The translations under genes were made by a program, and so were the position numbers. A DNA stretch of 9,979 nucleotides from Candidatus Bipolaricaulota bacterium (GTDB lineage Bacteria; Bipolaricaulota; Bipolaricaulia; Bipolaricaulales; Bipolaricaulaceae): NCBI GenBank assembly GCA_021129895.1, contig JAJOKL010000129.1, positions 1-9,979 of the forward strand, given 5' to 3'. The notes beneath the pieces are model-generated. The model ran no database searches and was not told where the DNA came from. It worked only from the letters and a program-made list of their open reading frames with translations. Shown piece after piece: positions 5,450-9,979 of the stretch. The first letter of the stretch is position 1. Each line of letters starts with the position of its first letter.

Positions 5450-5455
5450 ATTATA
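5450..5455 (-). promoter_or_regulatory. -10 box next to the thpR start (possible leaderless mRNA)
   Basis: TATAAT on the minus strand ends 8 bases before the thpR ATG (5441). Transcription would start at or next to the start codon, giving a leaderless message. This agrees with the missing ribosome site. No good -35 box is seen. Confidence 0.55.
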
Positions 5456-5464
5456 CCCAAGGGC

Positions 5465-5700
5465 CCTCGCCACGACGACACAAAGACCTAATCACAGAGA
5501 ACACGGAAACCACGGAGAAATGCAAAAGCAACCACTAAGACACAAAGACATGAATAGAACCGGGTTTAAATTCAAAATTTCCCTTTGGGTCTCGGCGGTG
5601 AATGAAAGAGCTGGGTTTAAATATCGAATTAATAAATTTGAGTTCCTTTGCGTCTTCGCGACTTGGTGGTATCTCATTGAACGTGTTTGCCCTCTCGCGG
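5465..5700. repeat. AT-richer palindromic dispersed repeat
   Basis: This non-coding block is rich in ACACAGAG, ACACGGA and CACAAAGACA motifs on its left. The inverted forms are on its right. ACCACTAAGACACAAAGAC (5531-5549) is imperfectly complementary to the stretch CTTTGCGTCTTCGCGACTT plus GGTGGT (5646-5670). Between the arms lies an internal direct repeat containing GGGTTTAAAT (5562-5571 and 5613-5622). Sequences of this style are known as dispersed intergenic repeats in many environmental bacteria. Their origin is unclear. Its GC is far below that of the genes on both sides. It separates the divergent thpR operon and the Cdc48/VAT gene. Confidence 0.6.
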
Positions 5701-5936
5701 TGGGGTAAGCACGCCTTCGGAAACCGGCTGGCGCCGGCCTGCGGGGGAACTTAAGATTTGAAAAGGAGTCAGTTTTATAAACCGGGAGAACTTCGCCGGT
5801 CGACGATATCTGCTCGGCCTCTGACACGGCTGTGCTCACTCGGATGGGGGGCGAATGCCGGAGCATGGGTGAGGGGACCGGGAGCGAGCCAGAAAGCTTG
5901 TGGTAGATCCTGGGGATCCGGGGAAGAGGTGAGATC
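5701..5936 (+). other. Leader region of the Cdc48/VAT gene
   Basis: No gene is supported in these 236 bases. TATAAA near 5775 could be a -10 box, with no clear -35. It would give a leader of about 150 bases. The leader contains inverted repeats (for example GCTCAC at 5834-5839 with GTGAG at 5869-5873) but nothing I recognise as a riboswitch. A GAGGTGAG ribosome site ends a few bases before the ATG. Confidence 0.4.
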
Positions 5937-8213
5937 ATGACTGACAGAGGAGAAGGGCTCAGGCTGAAGGTGGCCGAGGCCCACAAGGAGGACGCGGGGA
6001 AGGGCATCGCCCGCATCGGCTCCCAGCACATGGCGGCGCTGGGGGTGGCGGCGGGGGAGCCCATCGAGATAAAGGGGCAACGCACCACCGGGGCCATCGC
6101 CGCCCCGGCCTACCCCGCGGATGAGGGCCTGGACATCATCCGGATAGACGGCCTGATCCGGGCCAACGCCGAGGTGGGGATCGGGGACACGGTGGAGGTA
6201 CGGAAGGCGGCCTGGAAGGAGGCGACCCATGTCACCCTGGCCCCGGCCAGAAAGGGGATTCGTCTTGTGGCCAATCCCGAGTCGCTGCGCCAGATCCTGC
6301 TGGGGAGGGTGGTGATGCCCGGGGACGTGGTGTCCACCACCGCCGCCCGGCCACCCCAATCCCCATTCGGAGGGGAACTCTTGACCGACCGGATATTCCG
6401 GGAGTTCTTCGAGGCCGCTGCCTTCGGGCTGGGGGAGATCCGCCTGCGGGTGGTGAAGACCAGCCCCAAGGGACTGGTGCGGATCGTCCCCACCACCGAG
6501 GTGGAGCTGCTGCCGGAGTACGTGGAGGCGGCCGAGCGGGGCCGGGAGATCCCGGAGGTCACCTACGAGGACATCGGCGGGCTCAAGGACGTGATCCAGA
6601 AGATCCGGGAGATGGTGGAGCTCCCCTTGAAGAAACCGGAGCTGTTCGCCCGCCTGGGGATCGAGCCCCCGAAAGGGGTGCTCCTCTACGGCCCCCCGGG
6701 GACCGGGAAGACCCTCCTAGCCAAGGCGGTGGCCCATGAGACCGACGCCCACTTCATCGCCCTGTCCGGCCCGGAGATCATGTCCCGCTACTACGGGGCA
6801 TCCGAGGAGCGGCTGCGGCAGATCTTCGAGGAGGCGGAGAAGAACGCCCCGGCCATCATCTTCATCGACGAGCTGGATTCCATCGCCCCCAAGCGGGCCG
6901 AGGTGACCGGGGAGGTGGAGCGGCGGGTGGTGGCCCAGCTCCTAACCCTGATGGACGGCCTGAAGGAGCGACGGAACGTGATCGTGATCGGGGCCACCAA
7001 TCGCATCGAGGCCATCGATCCCGCCCTGCGGCGCCCGGGGCGGTTCGACCGGGAGATAGAGGTGCGGGTGCCGGACCGGGAGGGGCGCAAGGAGATCTTC
7101 ATGATCCACACCCGGGGGATGCCCCTGGCCCCGGACGTTGACCTGGACGAGTACGCCGAGCTCACCCATGGGTTTGTGGGCTCGGACATCGGGGCCCTGA
7201 CCCGGGAGGCGGCCATGAACGCCCTCAGGCGGGTGCTCCCCAAGATAGACCTGGAGCAGGAGGGGATCCCCAAAGAGGTGCTGGACGAGCTCATCGTGCG
7301 GCGGGAGGACTTCGACCAAGCCCTGAAGGAGGTCCGTCCCTCGGCCATGCGGGAGGTGCTGTTCGAGATCCCGAAAGTCACCTGGGACGATATCGGCGGC
7401 CTAGAGGAGGTGAAGCGGCTCCTAAAGGAGGCGGTGGAGCTCCCTCTCAAGGCCCCGGAGGCCTTCCGGAGGTTGGGGATCACACCGCCCAAGGGGATCC
7501 TGCTCTACGGCCCCCCGGGCACAGGAAAAACCCTGCTCGCGAAAGCCGTGGCCAACGAGTCGGCGGCCAACTTCATCTCCGCCAAGGGTTCTGAGCTCCT
7601 GTCCAAGTGGTACGGGGAGTCCGAGCAGCGGGTGGCGCAGGTGTTCCAGCGGGCGCGGCAAGTGGCGCCGGCCGTGATCTTCCTGGATGAGCTCGATTCC
7701 CTGGCCCCGAGGCGGGGCACTGCGGTGGGGGAGCCGCACGTCACAGAAAGGATCGTGAACCAGCTTTTGGCGGAACTCGATGGCCTGGAGGAGCTGCGGG
7801 GGGTGGTGGTGATCGGGGCCACCAACCGCCCGGACATCATCGACCCGGCACTCCTTAGGCCGGGCAGGTTCGACGAGCTCATCTACGTGCCGGTGCCGGA
7901 CGAGGAGGCACGCCTTGCGATCTTCAAGGTCCATACCAGGGGGATGGCCCTGGCCGAGGACGTGGACCTGGAGGAGTTGGCGCGGAGGACCAAGGGCTAT
8001 TCCGGGGCGGACATCGCCGAAGTGTGCCGCAAGGCGGGCCGGCTTGCCCTCAGGGAGAACCTGGAGGCCACCCGGGTGGAAATGCGCCACTTCCTGGAGG
8101 CCTTGGAAGAGACCCAGCCTTCGGTGACCCCGGCCTTGGAGGAGCACTATAGGAAGCTGGCCCGGCACCTGCGGAAGGCCTCTCGCCAGGTTGGCTTTGT
8201 GGAGAGGGAGTGA
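5937..8213 (+). CDS. vat: AAA+ ATPase, Cdc48/VCP/VAT type, two ATPase rings
   Basis: This hexameric unfoldase pulls proteins through its central pore using ATP. The 758 residues follow the VAT/Cdc48 plan: a substrate-binding N-domain (about 1-190, double-psi barrel plus a second lobe), D1 (about 205-470) and D2 (about 478-725). D1 has Walker A GPPGTGKT (252-259), Walker B IIFIDELD with Glu312, sensor GATNR (352-356), and arginine fingers in RRPGRF (Arg366, Arg369). D2 has Walker A (525-532), Walker B IFLDELD with Glu585, and fingers Arg641 and Arg644. All catalytic residues are present in both rings. Pore loops are aromatic in both (SRYYG 283-287, SKWYG 556-560), as in archaeal VAT. The C-terminus ends VERE and lacks the HbYX proteasome-docking tail. 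ATG at 5937 follows GAGGTGAG. The gene is common in Archaea and eukaryotes and patchy in Bacteria. Confidence 0.95.
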   Translation: MTDRGEGLRLKVAEAHKEDAGKGIARIGSQHMAALGVAAGEPIEIKGQRTTGAIAAPAYPADEGLDIIRIDGLIRANAEVGIGDTVEVRKAAWKEATHVTLAPARKGIRLVANPESLRQILLGRVVMPGDVVSTTAARPPQSPFGGELLTDRIFREFFEAAAFGLGEIRLRVVKTSPKGLVRIVPTTEVELLPEYVEAAERGREIPEVTYEDIGGLKDVIQKIREMVELPLKKPELFARLGIEPPKGVLLYGPPGTGKTLLAKAVAHETDAHFIALSGPEIMSRYYGASEERLRQIFEEAEKNAPAIIFIDELDSIAPKRAEVTGEVERRVVAQLLTLMDGLKERRNVIVIGATNRIEAIDPALRRPGRFDREIEVRVPDREGRKEIFMIHTRGMPLAPDVDLDEYAELTHGFVGSDIGALTREAAMNALRRVLPKIDLEQEGIPKEVLDELIVRREDFDQALKEVRPSAMREVLFEIPKVTWDDIGGLEEVKRLLKEAVELPLKAPEAFRRLGITPPKGILLYGPPGTGKTLLAKAVANESAANFISAKGSELLSKWYGESEQRVAQVFQRARQVAPAVIFLDELDSLAPRRGTAVGEPHVTERIVNQLLAELDGLEELRGVVVIGATNRPDIIDPALLRPGRFDELIYVPVPDEEARLAIFKVHTRGMALAEDVDLEELARRTKGYSGADIAEVCRKAGRLALRENLEATRVEMRHFLEALEETQPSVTPALEEHYRKLARHLRKASRQVGFVERE

Positions 8214-8299
8214 CCGGCTCGCTCCGCTAGTTAGGGGGTCTTCCTATGGTCGGGATACTGGCGCCCCTTTCACAGGGACCGGCGAGTGGACGCCGGCTG

Positions 8300-8340
8300 G
8301 GATGGCAACCTGCCAGGGCACGGGCTGCCATCCTCTCTTT
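8300..8340 (+). terminator. Probable terminator after the Cdc48/VAT gene
   Basis: GGATGGCA (8300-8307) pairs with TGCCATCC (8326-8333) around an 18-base loop. A pyrimidine run with several T (TCTCTTT) follows. It lies between the ATPase stop and the ribosome site of the hydrolase gene. Confidence 0.5.
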
Positions 8341-8365
8341 CCCCCAGGGCCTAAGGAGGTGCCTC

Positions 8366-9211
8366 GTGCGCACGTTTATCTCCGCGATCCTCTTGGTGGC
8401 CCTCACGGTGGGGGCGCAGGCGGTCACCGAGCTCCACGATGTCGTCTACCGCACGGTGGATGGGATATCTTTGGCGCTGGATATCTACCTCCCGGACGGG
8501 CCCGGGCCCCATCCGGCGATCCTCTTCGTCCACGGGGGTGCCTGGCACACGGGGGACAAGCGAAGGCTCGCGCCCCTGGCCCGGTTCTTCGCGGAGCGGG
8601 GGTACGTGGGGTTCTCGGTGAGCTACCGCCTGGCCCCGGCGTTCACGTATCCCGCCCCCTTGGAGGACCTCAGGTGCGCGGTGAAGTGGATCCGGGGCCA
8701 TGCCGCGGACTACGGGGTGGACCCCGGGAGGATCGCGGCGGTGGGCACCTCGGCGGGGGGGCACCTGGTGGCGCTCCTCGGGACTGCGCCGGAGACGGTG
8801 GGGGCGTGCGGCGATCCGGGGGTGCCCTCCCGGGTTCAGGCGGCCGTGGCCCTGTTCGGCCCCATGGACCTCCTTTCGGCGGTGGGCTCCCCGGCCGAGG
8901 CGGCGGTGGAGAGCTTCCTCGGGGCCTCCGTCCAGGAGGATCCTGACCTGTGGCGGGAAGCGTCCCCCATCACCTGGGCCAGCTCCGACGACCCCCCGTT
9001 CCTCCTCATCCACGGCCTGGACGACCGCGTGGTCCCCTATGAGGAATCGGTACGGATGGCCGCTGCCCTGCGCCGGGTGGGGGCCGAGGTGCGGCTGGTG
9101 TTGATCCCCGGCGCGGGCCATGGCTTCATAAACCGGGCCGATTCCCCGGCGGCACGCCAGGCCATCGCCGCCATGGTGGACTTCCTGGACCGGCACCTCC
9201 TCGGTCCCTGA
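8366..9211 (+). CDS. Secreted alpha/beta hydrolase (HSL/BD-FAE-like esterase)
   Basis: This is a probable carboxylesterase or acyl-hydrolase of the alpha/beta-hydrolase fold, exported from the cytoplasm. I chose GTG at 8366-8368 because AAGGAGG (8353-8359) precedes it by 6 bases. The frame stays open upstream, but that part reads poorly. The 281-residue product begins with a signal peptide (MRTFISAILLVALTVGAQA, likely cut after residue 19). Fold motifs are the oxyanion-hole HGGAW (56-60), the nucleophile elbow GTSAGG (Ser129), HGLDDRVVP with the likely acid Asp220, and GHGF with His252, so the triad is complete. The closest group is the peptidase S9/BD-FAE and hormone-sensitive-lipase-like esterases, often acting on short acyl or feruloyl esters; the true substrate is unknown. 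A hairpin between it and the ATPase gene suggests separate transcription. Confidence 0.88.
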   Translation: MRTFISAILLVALTVGAQAVTELHDVVYRTVDGISLALDIYLPDGPGPHPAILFVHGGAWHTGDKRRLAPLARFFAERGYVGFSVSYRLAPAFTYPAPLEDLRCAVKWIRGHAADYGVDPGRIAAVGTSAGGHLVALLGTAPETVGACGDPGVPSRVQAAVALFGPMDLLSAVGSPAEAAVESFLGASVQEDPDLWREASPITWASSDDPPFLLIHGLDDRVVPYEESVRMAAALRRVGAEVRLVLIPGAGHGFINRADSPAARQAIAAMVDFLDRHLLGP

Positions 9212-9236
9212 TCCACAAGCTCCAGGCGGAGGCAGA

Positions 9237-9260
9237 TCCACCCCTCACCCTCGGGGTGGA
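9237..9260 (+). terminator. Hairpin after the hydrolase gene
   Basis: TCCACCCC (9237-9244) pairs exactly with GGGGTGGA (9253-9260) around an 8-base loop, 25 bases after the hydrolase stop. There is only a weak T signal afterwards, so a terminator role is plausible but unproven. Confidence 0.45.
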
Positions 9261-9288
9261 CTTGAGGAAACGATGCCCTTCTCGCCCG

Positions 9289-9320
9289 CGGAGTGATGTC
9301 GGCTTACAAGGCTGACTCCG
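9289..9320. repeat. Hairpin in the gap after the hydrolase
   Basis: CGGAGT (9289-9294) pairs with ACTCCG (9315-9320), and part of the interior can pair further. The following stretch to about 9357 looks non-coding and could be the edge of a repeat or insertion element, but no partner copy is in the window. Confidence 0.3.
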
Positions 9321-9333
9321 TCCCTTACAAACG

Positions 9334-9432
9334 TCAAAAGGCAAGCTCTGACCCCGATCCTGGGTTAGGCTTGTGCTTCCTCCTGACCTTCTCCAGGGCC
9401 TCCCTGTCCCAGACCAGCCGGGTGATCCCGGG
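9334..9432 (-). pseudogene. Short open stretch after the toxin gene, possible gene remnant
   Basis: Immediately after the DUF5615 stop the same frame continues for about 32 codons to a TGA at 9334-9336. The product contains ITRLVWDREALEKVRRKH. That charged pattern resembles the start of BrnT-like small toxin proteins, but no start codon or ribosome site precedes it and the rest of such a protein is missing. It could be a remnant or chance coding-like sequence. Confidence 0.25.
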
Positions 9433-9794
9433 TCAAGGCCTCACCCTCCTTATCCTGTAGCGATAAGGCTCCACCATGGCGATCGCCCCTTTAAGCTCTT
9501 CGGGCTTGACCCTACCGAGGAAGTCCTCAAGAACCGGATGCAGGATCTCCACCGTCTGGGGGTGCACCCGCAGGAGGATCAATCCTGGCAGGTCCTTGGC
9601 TGCCATATACCTGCGGGAGAAAACCAGGTCATAGGTGATCAGAACCCGATCCTCCGCCTTTGCCAGCTCGTATACTTCCGCATCGGAGGCACCAGCCCGC
9701 CCCAGATCGCGGAGGTCTACAGCCTCCCAGCTCAAGCTCCGCAGGAATCCTACCGTTTTGGGGAGAGGTTCTGGTCCAGCAGGAATTTGATCAT
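9433..9794 (-). pseudogene. DUF5615 PIN-like toxin, interrupted by a -1 frameshift
   Basis: DUF5615 proteins are PIN-domain-like putative toxins (nucleases), usually encoded just after a DUF433 antitoxin. The gene starts at ATG 9792-9794 with MIKFLLDQNLSPK, the normal family beginning with the first acidic residue (Asp7), then meets TAG at 9750-9752. The rest continues one frame back: TVGFLRSLSWEAVDL, then DAEVYELAKAEDRVLITYDL, ending at 9433 with RRVRP. Joined, the protein is about 120 residues, the usual size. The switch point is CCCAAAA (9762-9756), read C CCA AAA in the first frame. One missing A, a read error, or ribosomal slippage would all explain it. Family members commonly have D-x-D in LxTxDxDF; here it is YDLVF, so one acid is absent, which favours decay. 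The antitoxin gene lies 15 bp upstream. Confidence 0.75.
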
Positions 9795-9809
9795 GAGTTA
9801 TTGCGCTAG

Positions 9810-9932
9810 CTAGCGTGAGGGGATGAGGACGACCTCTTCGTCGATGACCGAGGCGGCGTAGGCGATGGCCGCCTTGACGTCCTCCTCTTCAAGTTCGGGG
9901 TAATACTCCAAGATCTGGGGGATGGTATGTGT
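9810..9932 (-). pseudogene. DUF433 antitoxin, N-terminally truncated
   Basis: About 40 codons remain, ending TAG at 9810-9812. The product contains IPQILEYYPELEEEDVKAAI followed by AYAASVIDEEVVLIPSR. It matches the C-terminal part of DUF433 proteins (typical form: EILEDYPELTxEDVxAALAYAA), which are about 75-80 residues long and act as antitoxins with DUF5615 partners. Upstream in this frame there is a stop at 9933-9935. None of the usual N-terminal part (the GKPVIRGTRIPV-like segment) appears in any frame to the end of the window. The break at about 9930 points to an insertion or deletion; the sequence beyond it is a hairpin region. With no start codon the fragment is probably silent. Confidence 0.75.
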
Positions 9933-9949
9933 TTAGCGTCTGTAAATCA

Positions 9950-9978
9950 AGCGGGCTGGGCTACCGGGGGAGCCCGCT
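9950..9978. repeat. Hairpin at the window edge, possible mobile-element end
   Basis: AGCGGGCT (9950-9957) and AGCCCGCT (9971-9978) form a perfect 8-bp stem with a 13-base loop. It lies 15-20 bases beyond the point where the DUF433 homology stops. It could be the end structure of the element that broke the gene, or a terminator of a gene outside the window. Confidence 0.4.
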
Positions 9979-9979
9979 C

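Noticed and set aside
5758..5940. Small plus-strand open frame just before the ATPase gene
   Set aside because: It starts at TTG without a ribosome site and runs into the ATPase start; the region reads better as a leader.
5492..6097. Open frame on the minus strand across the dispersed repeat and the start of the ATPase gene
   Set aside because: It spans a non-coding repeat and the antisense of a clear gene. Its product is low in coding character, and the repeat part gives the stereotyped translation seen from such repeats.
8246..8365. Upstream start for the alpha/beta hydrolase
   Set aside because: The 40 extra residues precede a strong ribosome site and a signal peptide and overlap a terminator-like hairpin; GTG at 8366 explains the sequence better.

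Overview
The window is GC-rich (roughly 65 % by eye in genes, visibly lower in several intergenic gaps). It looks like a piece of a thermophilic bacterium that carries archaeal-flavoured genes. Bacterial marks are strong Shine-Dalgarno sites, a textbook sigma-70 promoter with an HrcA/CIRCE-type operator, a lipoprotein signal and yidD. Archaeal-flavoured genes are a double-ring Cdc48/VAT ATPase, a hyperthermophile-like glutamate dehydrogenase, and archease next to an RNA 2',3'-cyclic phosphodiesterase. A deep-branching thermophile such as Bipolaricaulota/Acetothermia (OP1) would fit, but that assignment is an inference from gene content only.

Layout. 1-248 (+): the C-terminal end of a PQQ/beta-propeller protein. 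281-596: copy A of a palindrome-ended repeat element. 668-1511 (-): a beta-propeller lipoprotein whose signal peptide and body are out of frame. 1722-2168 (-): Hsp20, with its terminator, a CIRCE-like operator and a consensus promoter. 2250-2443: copy B of the repeat, bounded by terminal inverted repeats and an exact 8-bp target-site duplication. 2466-2675 (+): yidD. It shares a bidirectional terminator with convergent glutamate dehydrogenase (2723-3973, -). 3988-4466: a lower-GC gap with inverted repeats but no believable gene. 4467-5441 (-): a tightly coupled thpR-archease operon with a -10 box almost touching its first codon. 5465-5700: an AT-richer, palindromic dispersed repeat. 5701-5936: leader of the Cdc48/VAT gene (5937-8213, +), followed by a secreted alpha/beta hydrolase (8366-9211, +). 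9212-9979 (-): a decayed toxin-antitoxin locus, with a frameshifted DUF5615 PIN-like toxin and only the C-terminal third to half of a DUF433 antitoxin, next to hairpins that may mark mobile-element edges.

How the genes fit together. Hsp20 and the Cdc48/VAT unfoldase are both protein quality-control factors, and Hsp20 carries a heat-shock operator. thpR and archease both concern RNA ends with 2',3'-cyclic phosphates; the ligase that archease normally serves, RtcB, is not in the window. The rest are independent housekeeping or accessory genes. I did not find a clearly new multi-gene system. The strongest unusual signals are the short mobile repeat that duplicated the hsp20 -35 box, and the -1 slippery-looking frameshift in the DUF5615 toxin.
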